A stretch of 35,012 bases of DNA from positions 76,937 to 111,948 of the forward strand of contig JALHYA010000001.1 in NCBI GenBank assembly GCA_022868165.1, read 5' to 3'. The notes below the pieces were generated by a model. That model was not told the DNA's origin. It saw nothing but the letters and a program-made list of their open reading frames with translations, and searched no databases. Shown one piece after another: positions 1-7,596 of the stretch (positions within the stretch are counted from its first letter, which is position 1; each line of letters starts with the position of its first letter). Both the position numbers and the translations under genes were made by a program. Source of the stretch: Patescibacteria group bacterium (GTDB lineage: Bacteria > Patescibacteriota > Microgenomatia > UBA8517).

Positions 1-508
1 GAGGTAAATGCAAAATCGGTACATTAAGAGTGTGTGACTGTCCAGCGACTTTCCAAACTTCGTGAACTTTTCTATACCATAGCCCCCCGTCTTTTTTTGC
101 GAGACGAAGAAATTTTATATTCCCCGTTTCTCCGTGTTTGAGCGTTTTTCCCCAAATATTGTCCAATCTTTTTAGATAAAATCCGTCGGAGCCGACAAAA
201 GGATTATTGATAGCTTGAACAATTTCGGATTTCAAATCGGGCGGAACGATTTCGTCGGAATCGACAAAGAAAACCCACTTTCCCCGCGCTTTAGAAAGAC
301 CGTAATTTCGCTGCGTTGCAAAATCTCCCGAAAGATTTCTTTTATAGATTTTTGCCCCGTACTTCTTGGCAATCTCAACGGTTTTATCTGTCGAATAGTC
401 GTCGATTACAATTTTTTCGTCGGCAAAGGAAAGACTCCTCAAACAATTTTTGATGTAGACTTCGCTATTTTTGGTCAATATAACCGCCGAAAGATTAATG
501 TTTCGCAC
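1..508 (-). CDS. Family 2 glycosyltransferase, 3' end outside window
   Basis: Probable GT-A fold sugar transferase acting on a lipid-linked or surface glycan. The reading frame is open from a GTG at 508 to the window edge; about 168 residues are visible. They show the nucleotide-binding strand VILTKNSE (residues 9-16), IVIDDYSTDKT (33-43) and the metal-binding DxD-type FVDSDE (81-86). The pattern resembles the WaaE/KdtX-like GT2 group, whose members often modify LPS-core or similar glycans; the acceptor here is unknown. It overlaps the end of the upstream GT2 gene by 14 bases, so it is the fourth visible gene of the operon that starts at 3921. No Shine-Dalgarno is seen before the GTG, so coupled translation is likely. 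The frame stays open upstream of the GTG without a better start. Confidence 0.85.
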   Translation of the reverse strand, partial: MRNINLSAVILTKNSEVYIKNCLRSLSFADEKIVIDDYSTDKTVEIAKKYGAKIYKRNLSGDFATQRNYGLSKARGKWVFFVDSDEIVPPDLKSEIVQAINNPFVGSDGFYLKRLDNIWGKTLKHGETGNIKFLRLAKKDGGLWYRKVHEVWKVAGQSHTLNVPILHLP

Positions 509-1250
509 TTCTGTGGTTAAAAATCGGATATTTGCGGACTTCTGACTTATCCAAGATATATTTTACTAGAGTCGTAAGCGTTTCGACACCGTATTTGAAT
601 GACCTCTTGAAGTTAATAGACGAGGCTTCGGGGAAATACCTGACAGGCATTGGGATTTCGCCCATCTTAAAACCCCCATGGACAGCGGAAATCAAAATTT
701 CCTGGTCAAAAATAAAATCGTTGGAAAAACACTTATAAGGAAGCGTTTGCAAAACTTCTTTGGTATAGGCCCTAAATCCCGTATGATATTCACCCAAGTT
801 GAGTCCCAGAACAAGATTTTCAAGCAGTGTTAAAAATCTGTTCGAATAATATTTGTAAATGGGCATTCCACCTGCCAAGGCTTCGGCCCTGGAACGAATT
901 CTGTTTCCCATCATAATATCAAGCCAGCCGTCCTGAAGCGGCCGGATGAGTTCCTTGGTCATTGTCGCATCGTATTGATAATCGGGGTGAATCATAACCA
1001 CAATGTCCGCCCCCTCTTCCAATGCCTTTGTGTAGCAAGTTTTCTGGTTTCCACCGTACCCCAAATTCTTTTTGTGAACAAAAACCTTAATTCCAAGTTT
1101 CTTTGCCGCCTCCACGGTTTTATCGCGGCTGGCGTCGTCAACCAAAATAATATTTTTCTTAAATTCTTCGGGCACGTCTCTATATGTCCGCTCTACGGTT
1201 TTTTCGGCAAAATAGGCCGGCATAACAATTACTACTTTCTTATTTCTCAT
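495..1250 (-). CDS. DPM1-like family 2 glycosyltransferase
   Basis: 251-residue soluble GT2 enzyme of the dolichyl-phosphate-mannose-synthase-like type. In that family the enzyme moves a sugar from a nucleotide sugar to polyprenyl phosphate at the inner membrane face. Visible motifs are VVIVMPAYFAEKT (6-18), ILVDDASRDKT (35-45), the GYGGNQ turn (64-69) and HPDYQYD (88-94), where the metal-binding acidic residues lie. It lacks the C-terminal membrane helices of some relatives. It overlaps the membrane transferase gene upstream by 11 bases. A polyprenyl-phosphate-sugar synthase beside a GT39-like membrane transferase is a sensible donor/acceptor pair, but that link is inferred from position. 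Confidence 0.9.
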   Translation of the reverse strand: MRNKKVVIVMPAYFAEKTVERTYRDVPEEFKKNIILVDDASRDKTVEAAKKLGIKVFVHKKNLGYGGNQKTCYTKALEEGADIVVMIHPDYQYDATMTKELIRPLQDGWLDIMMGNRIRSRAEALAGGMPIYKYYSNRFLTLLENLVLGLNLGEYHTGFRAYTKEVLQTLPYKCFSNDFIFDQEILISAVHGGFKMGEIPMPVRYFPEASSINFKRSFKYGVETLTTLVKYILDKSEVRKYPIFNHRSAKH

Positions 1251-2667
1251 TTTGTTCCTTTAAAACGGCCAATCCGTCCTTTTGATAAACAATTGTCCCC
1301 GAACTTTTATCCGACAGTTTTCCCTCATAGATTGTATATTTTATTATTGCATTGTCTACGGGCTCGTTTCCTTCCAACCAAAGAAGATATCTGTAGTTTT
1401 GGGCATAATCTCCTTCAAAATAATCAAATGGTCCCACACGATGAAGAACAAATCTTTTTCCTTTTGCATCCGAAATTATGGACTGGGTGGCGGAAAGCTG
1501 CATAGAATAAGGAACGGGCGCTCCCTCGAACCATTTATTGGAAAAATAAAAATTAAGATTAATCGTCAAAAACCCTGCCAAAACCAAAATAGAAATATAC
1601 TTAATTATTCTGCTTTCTGCGGCCTCGGCCATAAAAACGGAAAAGAAAATAATGGGAAGTGGATAAATAGGAAGATAATAATGGCTCGGTGGGTCTCCGT
1701 GGACGAAAATTCCCAGGTATCCGAACAGGAAAAACAAAATTAAAATCAATATCGGCCAGTTTTTGGTTGTCTTTTTGATTTCTTCAGAAAATTTTATGGC
1801 AGCAAAGGAAAGAATAATTACCAGCATTACAAACGATAAAAGTCGATAATTCGGTGCAAACATATTTCCCACAAAGTCGTAAAGAGAAACAACATTTGCC
1901 TTTAAAACTCCTGCTGTGGCCGTATTTTTCGGATAAATCCCTAAAAATCCCGCAATTCTATAAGGAACCCATGTAAGAAGATTTACCAGCATAACAAACT
2001 TATGCTGGGAGTTATATATAAGAAACGGGATGTTGGGAATGATAAAACCCACAATTCCGTGGAAAATACTGTTTTTGTTAAAGGCTCGCTTATTGACAAA
2101 AAGGTAAATAGCCGTCGGGACCAAAAGAACAATAGGAGAAAGATGGAAGTTAAACATAACCCCGAGAAAAAGCCCTGCCCAAAACAATCTATGTCTAAGT
2201 AGAAAGTATAAGAATGGATAGAAAAAGAAAGCCGAAAGAGAAAAGAAACGGGATTCCCGAGTTAGATTTACCCAAGCGTAAGAAAAAGAGATAAGAAATG
2301 ACGAGATTGCAGCCACTCTTTCTCCGAAAAATTCCTTGATAACGATAAAATTTAACAAAATAAGCGCTGTTCCAACGAAGGCAAAGAAATACGCACCAAC
2401 AACCGGATTGAAATTAAACAGGGCGAGAATCGGTCCAAAAAGCCAATAGAATAAAGGTCCAAAGGAAAGCCAGGGATGCGAAGTCGGTGGGCCCAAAAGC
2501 GGAATTGTTCCGCTCTCAAAAGCATTCTTTATCGCCAAATAGTTGTGCCCCAATTCCCCATGGAAAACTACATTTTCCGGCAAACGATAGAATCTCAGGA
2601 AAGCGCCAATCAGCAAGGACACCAAAAGCACTAAAAACCAAAAGATTGAAGTTTTTCTTTCAGCCAT
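1240..2667 (-). CDS. GT39/ArnT-like membrane glycosyltransferase
   Basis: 475-residue polytopic membrane protein. After a first helix (about residues 8-27) comes RFYRLPENVVFHGELGHNY, the first outer loop that carries the acidic catalytic residue in PMT/ArnT (GT-C) enzymes. About ten further hydrophobic stretches follow, then a soluble C-terminal tail of roughly 100 residues. In this family the enzyme moves a sugar from a polyprenyl-phosphate donor to an extracytoplasmic acceptor. The acceptor here is unknown. The gene lies 21 bases after the flippase gene and overlaps the DPM1-like gene, which may supply its lipid-linked donor. Family assignment rests on topology and the first loop only. Confidence 0.78.
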   Translation of the reverse strand: MAERKTSIFWFLVLLVSLLIGAFLRFYRLPENVVFHGELGHNYLAIKNAFESGTIPLLGPPTSHPWLSFGPLFYWLFGPILALFNFNPVVGAYFFAFVGTALILLNFIVIKEFFGERVAAISSFLISFSYAWVNLTRESRFFSLSAFFFYPFLYFLLRHRLFWAGLFLGVMFNFHLSPIVLLVPTAIYLFVNKRAFNKNSIFHGIVGFIIPNIPFLIYNSQHKFVMLVNLLTWVPYRIAGFLGIYPKNTATAGVLKANVVSLYDFVGNMFAPNYRLLSFVMLVIILSFAAIKFSEEIKKTTKNWPILILILFFLFGYLGIFVHGDPPSHYYLPIYPLPIIFFSVFMAEAAESRIIKYISILVLAGFLTINLNFYFSNKWFEGAPVPYSMQLSATQSIISDAKGKRFVLHRVGPFDYFEGDYAQNYRYLLWLEGNEPVDNAIIKYTIYEGKLSDKSSGTIVYQKDGLAVLKEQNEK

Positions 2668-2688
2668 TAACCGTAAGTATATCCGCTT

Positions 2689-3921
2689 TCAGCCTCGTTT
2701 CAAGCTCGCAAAAATTCTAAGCACATAGAAAATAATAAGAGGTATTGTCACCAGAGAGCCTATTATTACCGAGTATCCGGTTCCGATTAAGCCATACCTA
2801 AGGGTTAAAGGAATAATCGGGATAAAAAGCCCGACGATTCCCAAGAGCGTAACCGCCGTAACATATTCCTGCTTGTTAACCGCCAGGAAAAGCGAGTATG
2901 CGCCGTTGGATATGCCTTTGACTACCCCGAAAACGGCCAGTATTTTAAGAACTGGAACTGCAGCCAACCAATTCGGGCCCAAAACCACCAATACGATTAA
3001 CCTTGCAAAAAAGAAAATAATAATTCCTGCCAACGCAATAAGCCCACCCGAAATCAGTATCGTTTTTGTGAACGCATCTTTAATCCTTTTATAGTCCCTG
3101 CCTATCTTCACATATACAGGAAAAGTTACCTTGCTCACGACATCGGAGATTTCGGAAATTGGCAGGCTGGAAATTTTGTAGGCTACGTTATAGATTCCCA
3201 AGGGACCTTCTCCCAAAAGCTTAGCCACCGTCATATTGTCCCCGTTTTGGAAAAGGAAGCTGAAAATACTCGCTCCGGTCATCCATTTTCCCCTATCTAT
3301 AACTCTTTTGGCCTTCTGGCTTTCAAATCTAAACTTTGGCCTCGGAGTAAGCATGACCCAGGAAAGAACAAGCTCCAAAGCCACTCCGGCGATAAAACCC
3401 CATACCAAAGCCCAGACGGAATGGGTCATAAGGGCCAAAGTGACAGCCACCGTAGTATCCAATAAAAGGCTTGCCAATCTAAACCAAAATTCTTTATCAA
3501 ACATTAACTCCTTCTGGAATCTGGCCTCTGCGGGATTAATAAATCCCCTCAAAAAAGGAATAATGCTGAATACCAAAAGCACGGGGTAGCTATCGGGCGA
3601 ATTGAAAAATTTGGCGACAAAAGGAGCCGACGCCAGCATCAAAAGCGAAACAAGAAGCCCTCTTAAAATAGACACAATCCAAGCCGTATCTATGTATTCT
3701 TCTATTTCCGATTTATCCTGCACCAAAAATACATTAATTCCGGTTTCGGTCACAATTTCCAGAAATCCCATTGCCAATGTGGCTATTCCGAAAACTCCGA
3801 ATTGAACTGGCAAAAGAAGGCGCGCCAAAATTGCGGTTTTGACAAAAACTAAAGCCCGATTGGCTACGCGGAAAGCTCCCACCCAGGAAACGCCCTTAAC
3901 CGTATCTTTTAGATAGCCCAC
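2689..3921 (-). CDS. Wzx-type polysaccharide flippase (MOP superfamily)
   Basis: 410-residue polytopic membrane protein that should flip lipid-linked oligosaccharide across the membrane. The N-terminus (GYLKDTVKGVSWVGAFRVANR) followed by ILARLLLPVQFGVFG is typical of the WzxC/polysaccharide-biosynthesis branch of the MOP superfamily. At 410 residues it is shorter than many relatives, but it begins and ends normally. It is the first gene of the glycan operon. The start is GTG at 3921: an ATTTTA on the plus strand (TAAAAT -10 on the coding strand, 3928-3933) lies 6 bases upstream, so a leaderless mRNA is likely and an earlier start is not needed. Confidence 0.88.
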   Translation of the reverse strand: MGYLKDTVKGVSWVGAFRVANRALVFVKTAILARLLLPVQFGVFGIATLAMGFLEIVTETGINVFLVQDKSEIEEYIDTAWIVSILRGLLVSLLMLASAPFVAKFFNSPDSYPVLLVFSIIPFLRGFINPAEARFQKELMFDKEFWFRLASLLLDTTVAVTLALMTHSVWALVWGFIAGVALELVLSWVMLTPRPKFRFESQKAKRVIDRGKWMTGASIFSFLFQNGDNMTVAKLLGEGPLGIYNVAYKISSLPISEISDVVSKVTFPVYVKIGRDYKRIKDAFTKTILISGGLIALAGIIIFFFARLIVLVVLGPNWLAAVPVLKILAVFGVVKGISNGAYSLFLAVNKQEYVTAVTLLGIVGLFIPIIPLTLRYGLIGTGYSVIIGSLVTIPLIIFYVLRIFASLKRG

Positions 3922-3927
3922 AGCTTT

Positions 3928-3933
3928 ATTTTA
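3928..3933 (-). promoter_or_regulatory. -10 box of the glycan operon, leaderless start
   Basis: TAAAAT on the minus strand, 6 bases before the GTG of the flippase gene. No convincing -35 is seen at 17 bases. The spacing puts the transcription start at or next to the start codon. It shares the intergenic region with the divergent mini-operon promoter at 3963-3998. Confidence 0.55.
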
Positions 3934-3962
3934 ATCCAAATGAACTTGGAAAGGTATCATAC

Positions 3963-3998
3963 CTATAGTTTGACTTCGAGCTTTAGAAGTGCTATATT
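3963..3998 (+). promoter_or_regulatory. Sigma70-type promoter of the three-gene mini-operon
   Basis: CTATAG (3963-3968), one base, TTGACT (-35, 3970-3975), exactly 17 bases, TATATT (-10, 3993-3998). A perfect palindrome GGTAT-C-ATACC (3953-3963) lies just upstream and is a possible operator. The CTATAG box abutting the -35 recurs at the other two tiny-membrane-protein promoters of this window. Confidence 0.8.
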
Positions 3999-4011
3999 TG
4001 TGCTCAGATTT

Positions 4012-4026
4012 GTCCCATTCGGGGAC
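4012..4026 (+). promoter_or_regulatory. 5' leader hairpin of the mini-operon
   Basis: GTCCC-ATTCG-GGGAC forms a 5-bp stem with a 5-base loop, starting about 7 bases after the expected transcription start (near 4005). It is followed by an unstructured spacer and the Shine-Dalgarno GGGAGG (4040-4045). A hairpin near an mRNA 5' end often protects against decay; that role is inferred here. Confidence 0.5.
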
Positions 4027-4050
4027 CACACATTAACAAGGGAGGAAATA

Positions 4051-4260
4051 ATGGATTACCGGAAGCTTTTACTGAATCTGGTATTCGTTCTTGGGGTGCT
4101 CATGGTGTTCTGGGTGTTTAGGCTCATTCTGCCAGAACTGGCAGCGAAGAAGCATGTGGCCGAAAACACGGTTATTCTCGTTTTCGCTTTCCTCGCTGGA
4201 AGCGCCGCTATTTACATTCTCGTCCAGCTCTATTTACACCCCGAGCGCTTTCTTAACTAG
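4051..4260 (+). CDS. Tiny two-helix membrane protein (69 aa)
   Basis: Not recognised. 69 residues with two predicted helices (about 6-27 and 39-61) joined by a short charged loop LPELAAKKHVAENT. The start at 4051 is fixed by the strong Shine-Dalgarno AGGGAGGAAATA directly before the ATG; an in-frame ATG at 3940 lies before the promoter and is rejected. It is the first of three closely spaced small genes, each with its own good ribosome-binding site. GC is higher than in neighbours (36 of 60 at 4381-4440 in the next gene against 27 of 60 at 5041-5100), which fits recent acquisition or selection for high expression. Size and topology recall bacterial small membrane proteins that modulate larger complexes, but no partner is visible. 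Confidence 0.8.
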   Translation: MDYRKLLLNLVFVLGVLMVFWVFRLILPELAAKKHVAENTVILVFAFLAGSAAIYILVQLYLHPERFLN

Positions 4261-4291
4261 CAGGGCATCGGCCTGAACCGAGGTGAAAACC

Positions 4292-4486
4292 ATGTTCGAC
4301 AAGGATGAGCGTACACCTAGCACACTTGAACTACTCAAGAAGGTCGAGGTGGAAATCCCAGACGAACTTTCGCCTTACTATCGCCGGAAGCGCAAGGGCT
4401 GTCATTCGCGCCCAAAGCCCAAGAAAGGCCAGAAGAAGCACCGCAAATCCGGATCCAAGAAGAAGGACACCCAGGCTACGGCCTGA
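4292..4486 (+). CDS. Small very basic protein (64 aa)
   Basis: Not recognised. 64 residues. The first 30 are acidic and helical-looking (TPSTLELLKKVEVEIPDEL). Residues 31-58 carry 16 Lys/Arg out of 28 in a tail with His, Gly and Ser. Such tails usually bind nucleic acid, or the acidic membrane surface, so a nucleic-acid-binding role is a guess only. The ATG at 4292 is preceded by AGGTGA (4281-4286); an in-frame GTG at 4283 lies inside that ribosome-binding site and is rejected. It lies between two genes for two-helix membrane proteins and is surely cotranscribed with them. Confidence 0.75.
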   Translation: MFDKDERTPSTLELLKKVEVEIPDELSPYYRRKRKGCHSRPKPKKGQKKHRKSGSKKKDTQATA

Positions 4487-4500
4487 ACAAGGAGGAAGCA

Positions 4501-4683
4501 ATGGACCCACTGTCTCTAGGTGCTATGGGGGTAGCATTGACCGCTGTCGGTGGCTACACAGTAGGCTTTGCCTGGCCGATCGAGCGCACACGGGCTCGTC
4601 TGCTCATCGCCCTCGGCATTGTCATCATCGTACTCGGCTCTAGCTTCGTCCTCGCCCTCGTTATCATGGCTCAAGGAGGGTAA
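4501..4683 (+). CDS. Tiny two-helix membrane protein (60 aa)
   Basis: Not recognised. 60 residues with two helices (about 5-25 and 34-56) separated by the charged turn PIERTRAR. The first helix is glycine-rich (GAMGVALTAVGG), which would allow close helix packing or oligomerisation. AAGGAGGAA sits 5-6 bases before the ATG. It is the last gene of the mini-operon, 14 bases after the basic-protein gene. It shows no clear sequence similarity to the first membrane protein of the operon, so it is not a simple duplicate. Confidence 0.77.
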   Translation: MDPLSLGAMGVALTAVGGYTVGFAWPIERTRARLLIALGIVIIVLGSSFVLALVIMAQGG

Positions 4684-4711
4684 GCCCGAGAAGCTAACAG
4701 TAAAAGGATTC

Positions 4712-4748
4712 GGCAGAGTCCTATCCCTAACAAGGGTCCTTCTCTGCC
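4712..4748. terminator. Stem-loop between convergent operons
   Basis: GGCAGAG (4712-4718) pairs with CTCTGCC (4742-4748); inside it CCCT-AACA-AGGG makes a second small stem. On the minus strand it is followed by CCTTTTAC, on the plus strand by no T-run. It probably ends minus-strand transcripts and may protect the 3' end of the plus-strand mini-operon mRNA. Confidence 0.5.
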
Positions 4749-4752
4749 AGCA

Positions 4753-5694
4753 CTACCTACTAAATATCCCCGATACAAACCCCGACATAACTGCAAAATC
4801 GCTTACAAATTGCAAAATTATTCCCCACAACCCTACTTTCCAATCCTTAAATTCAACAGAAACTTTCCTAAAAGCCCAAAAAATATAAATTACCAATCCC
4901 AGCCATACGATAGGGAAAAGGGGAGTACTAAAAAAGTATATTATGAGGCCAATTCCCAATATATACCTGGCAAAGATTGATAATGCCTTAATATTGTGCG
5001 ACGAAAGGCCTTTTTTGGGAAACAACCATATTTTTGATTTTGCATCCCCACTGGCGTATTCGTAAATTTTCTTAGCAAACTCACCTAACAAGACCGGCAT
5101 CCCCCACTCCACCAGAGCACTTTTCACGCGTGCTAGCTTTGCTCCGACCTTGATTAACCTAAAATTGAAGCCTGTATCCTCTGCAGTTTTCACGCTATTT
5201 TCGGGGAATCCCCCAACCAGTTCCCAAATGTCTTTTCTAAAAGCAATCGAGCGTGTGGAAGGAAGAAAATTTATGTCGAATTTTGAAGGCAAAACGCCCA
5301 AAAACACACTGGAGGCTTTTTGAAATGCCGTATCCCCTACCATTCGATAGAAACCGGCTACAACATCCACTTCAGGATACTCAAAGGGTTCACTAATTTC
5401 CTGAAGCCAGTCTTTATGGGCAATGCAGCCAGCATCCGTCATGGCAATAATATCATTTTTGGCCAGCTCAATCGCCAAATTTCTGCCTTGAGCAATAGAG
5501 CATTTCTGCACCAAAAGCCTGATTCTCCCGTTTTTTTTCTGAAAATGCCGGATTATCTCAACCGTTTTATCGGTAGAGCCCCCATCCACAATCACAATCT
5601 CCTCGGGTTTTTTTGTCTGCCCCAAAAGCGCCTCCAAAAGTCCCCCAATACTCCCTTCTTCGTTCTTAACCGTCCCACAAACCGATACTTTCAT
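4753..5694 (-). CDS. Family 2 glycosyltransferase with C-terminal membrane helices
   Basis: 313-residue GT2 enzyme. The catalytic domain shows VSVCGTVKNEEGSIGGLL (3-20), EIVIVDGGSTDKTVEII (32-48) and the acidic MTDAGCIAHKDWL. About 70 C-terminal residues form two or three membrane helices, as in membrane-attached GT2 enzymes that elongate surface glycans at the inner face. It starts inside the stop of the GT4 gene (ATGA overlap), so the two are translationally coupled. It is the last gene of a three-gene operon. Substrate unknown. Confidence 0.88.
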   Translation of the reverse strand: MKVSVCGTVKNEEGSIGGLLEALLGQTKKPEEIVIVDGGSTDKTVEIIRHFQKKNGRIRLLVQKCSIAQGRNLAIELAKNDIIAMTDAGCIAHKDWLQEISEPFEYPEVDVVAGFYRMVGDTAFQKASSVFLGVLPSKFDINFLPSTRSIAFRKDIWELVGGFPENSVKTAEDTGFNFRLIKVGAKLARVKSALVEWGMPVLLGEFAKKIYEYASGDAKSKIWLFPKKGLSSHNIKALSIFARYILGIGLIIYFFSTPLFPIVWLGLVIYIFWAFRKVSVEFKDWKVGLWGIILQFVSDFAVMSGFVSGIFSR

Positions 5695-6779
5695 AATGCT
5701 TCTTTATAAATTTCTAGTGTTTCTCTGGCAGTTTTTCGCCAGTTATATTTCCTAGCCTCTACTCTTCCCTTCCTTACCATTTTCGCAGATAATTTTGTGT
5801 TTGTGATAACTTTTTCAATCGCCGATGCGATTTGAGTTTCACTTCTGGGGTTTACCAAAATAGCCGCATCGGCTGCAATTTCGGGAATAGAGGCTGAATC
5901 GGACGAAATAACAGGTGTGCCTGCCACGAAACCCTCGAGAACCGGAAAACCAAACCCTTCTATCAAGGTCGGATAACAAATACAGGCGGCCGATCTAATT
6001 AAAGCCCAAAGTGTTTCCTCATTCACATAGCCGGGAAAAATTACGGCGCCACCTAGGTTTTTTCTATTTACCAGTTCTTGCAGTTTTGGCTTTTGTGTAT
6101 GGTTATCGCCCGTTATTACCAGCTTAAAATCAGGATGTTTAGCATAAACTTCCCCGAAAGCCGTTATTAAACGGTCTATGTTTTTTCTAATATCGATTCC
6201 GCCATTGTTTAAGACGTATTTCTTTTTAATAAGGCCTGGGGGAAGTTTGCCTACTCCTTTTGCTCTGGTTATTCCAGAATAAACCACGCTAATTTTGTCT
6301 TCAGGAATGCCAAACCTTTTTATCAAAATTTCCTTGGTATATTTAGAAACCGAAATTATCTTTTTTGCTTTTATGCAAGATGTTTGCATCCTTGAAACAT
6401 AAGACCATTTGGACAAAAACGGGAACTTGGCAAAGGAAAAATAGTTTTTTATTTCTAATGGAATTAGGTCGTGTACAGTTAAAACAGCGGGTACAGTGCT
6501 AAATAAAGGAACACCCACGTTGCTAGCCGCATGGAACAAATCAACACCTTCTTTTTTAAGAGCTTTCGGTAAGAGGAACTGTTCAAAAACGTAACGATTA
6601 ATGCCGCCCAAAACAACCTGCTTAATTTTCTTATATTGAATTTTAATTAGCGGCCTTTTGGAATAGAAAATTACGCATTCCACTCCTAAAGCAGCCAGCT
6701 CGGAAGATAAGTTTTTTATATATTTTCCGATTCCGACTAACTTACCCTCGGCATACCTACCATCGATTCCAACCTTCAT
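5691..6779 (-). CDS. Family 4 glycosyltransferase (GT-B)
   Basis: 362-residue retaining glycosyltransferase of the GT4 type. The N-terminal acceptor lobe begins KVGIDGRYAEGKLVGIGKY, with the glycine loop typical of mannosyl/rhamnosyl transferases. The C-terminal donor lobe has NGGIDIRKNIDRLI and the EGFGFPVLEGFVAGTPVI segment, where the E-x7-E pair binds the nucleotide sugar. Such enzymes use GDP-mannose or similar donors. It shares ATGA overlaps with the methyltransferase gene before it and the GT2 gene after it, so the three gene products probably act in stoichiometric order on one surface glycan. Confidence 0.92.
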   Translation of the reverse strand: MKVGIDGRYAEGKLVGIGKYIKNLSSELAALGVECVIFYSKRPLIKIQYKKIKQVVLGGINRYVFEQFLLPKALKKEGVDLFHAASNVGVPLFSTVPAVLTVHDLIPLEIKNYFSFAKFPFLSKWSYVSRMQTSCIKAKKIISVSKYTKEILIKRFGIPEDKISVVYSGITRAKGVGKLPPGLIKKKYVLNNGGIDIRKNIDRLITAFGEVYAKHPDFKLVITGDNHTQKPKLQELVNRKNLGGAVIFPGYVNEETLWALIRSAACICYPTLIEGFGFPVLEGFVAGTPVISSDSASIPEIAADAAILVNPRSETQIASAIEKVITNTKLSAKMVRKGRVEARKYNWRKTARETLEIYKEAL

Positions 6780-7516
6780 GTCTTTTCTGCAACAACTACT
6801 ACGTCCGATTCACCAAATATTCTTAACAAAAAGTTATCCGCATAGCTGATTAGGTTTCCAATAAACGCAAACTTGTTAGCCAACTTTACTATTATTCCCA
6901 ATGGAGGAAATATAAATAGAGATTCCCTTAAAATTCCTTCACGCTTGTCGGTATAAATTATCTTAAATCCCGAATTTTCGAACAGCCCAGTCAATCTTTC
7001 TGTTGTGTAGCGCCGTAGGTGTCCAGCCCATTTGTCGTGTTTCTGAGTTAGGCCAAGCCGAAATAACAGAGAGTTTTCTGAAGGAGCTGAGATAAATACT
7101 CTGCCCTTTTTTCTTAACAGCTGGCGAAATCTTTTTATAGCCAGTTTTTCTTTGGGAAGATGCTCTATCACCTCAGAACAAAGAATGAAATCGTATTTTT
7201 GTTTTGGAAATTTGGCTGGGAAATTCATTCTTCTGAATGAGAGTTGTCTTGTCAGACCAAATAATTTAGCGTTCTCCGCAGCTGTCCTTGTGGCATTTTC
7301 GGAAATATCTATTCCAACAACAGTTTTTCCCTTTTTGGCCAGAAAGAAGTCAATTGTTCCTACACCACAACCAATATCCAAAATCTTATTTCTTCCGATT
7401 GCGTACCGGCACGCGACTCCCAAGATGTTTCTGTAAGTAAAATTATTTTTGTCAATTATTCTTTTTTGAAGAGCAGTTATTACATGGTAAATGTCGTAGA
7501 AATTTTTCTTAGCCAT
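6776..7516 (-). CDS. Class I SAM-dependent methyltransferase
   Basis: 246-residue methyltransferase. Motif I is ILDIGCGVGTIDFFLA (45-60), followed by VVGIDIS with the acidic residue that binds the ribose, and DFILCSEVIEHL (motif IV), giving the UbiG/SAM type-11 fold. The C-terminal 50 residues are hydrophobic (FPPLGIIVKLANKFAFIG), so it may lie on the membrane. As the first gene of an operon with two glycosyltransferases it probably methylates a sugar or caps a glycan chain. The start at 7516 lies 6 bases after an extended -10 (TGATATTAT), which implies a leaderless mRNA. Confidence 0.88.
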   Translation of the reverse strand: MAKKNFYDIYHVITALQKRIIDKNNFTYRNILGVACRYAIGRNKILDIGCGVGTIDFFLAKKGKTVVGIDISENATRTAAENAKLFGLTRQLSFRRMNFPAKFPKQKYDFILCSEVIEHLPKEKLAIKRFRQLLRKKGRVFISAPSENSLLFRLGLTQKHDKWAGHLRRYTTERLTGLFENSGFKIIYTDKREGILRESLFIFPPLGIIVKLANKFAFIGNLISYADNFLLRIFGESDVVVVAEKT

Positions 7517-7522
7517 TTGCCA

Positions 7523-7531
7523 ATAATATCA
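7523..7531 (-). promoter_or_regulatory. Extended -10 promoter, leaderless methyltransferase operon
   Basis: Minus-strand TGATATTAT lies 6 bases before the ATG at 7516. No good -35 is present; the TG of the extended -10 would compensate. It is divergent to the promoter at 7563-7591. Confidence 0.6.
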
Positions 7532-7562
7532 TTTACCAAAGTTTTTTCGTTAGAAAAGTTGT

Positions 7563-7591
7563 TTGCACTTTTGTTTCATAACTTCTAAACT
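7563..7591 (+). promoter_or_regulatory. Promoter of the Pro/Thr-tail protein gene
   Basis: TTGCAC (7563-7568), 17 bases, TAAACT (7586-7591), then 5 bases to the ATG at 7597. A transcript from it would have essentially no 5' leader, and no Shine-Dalgarno is present. Confidence 0.55.
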
Positions 7592-7596
7592 AAATT

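Noticed and set aside
3940-4050. Upstream in-frame ATG for the 69-residue membrane protein
   Set aside because: It lies before the -35/-10 promoter boxes, while the ATG at 4051 has a strong ribosome-binding site.
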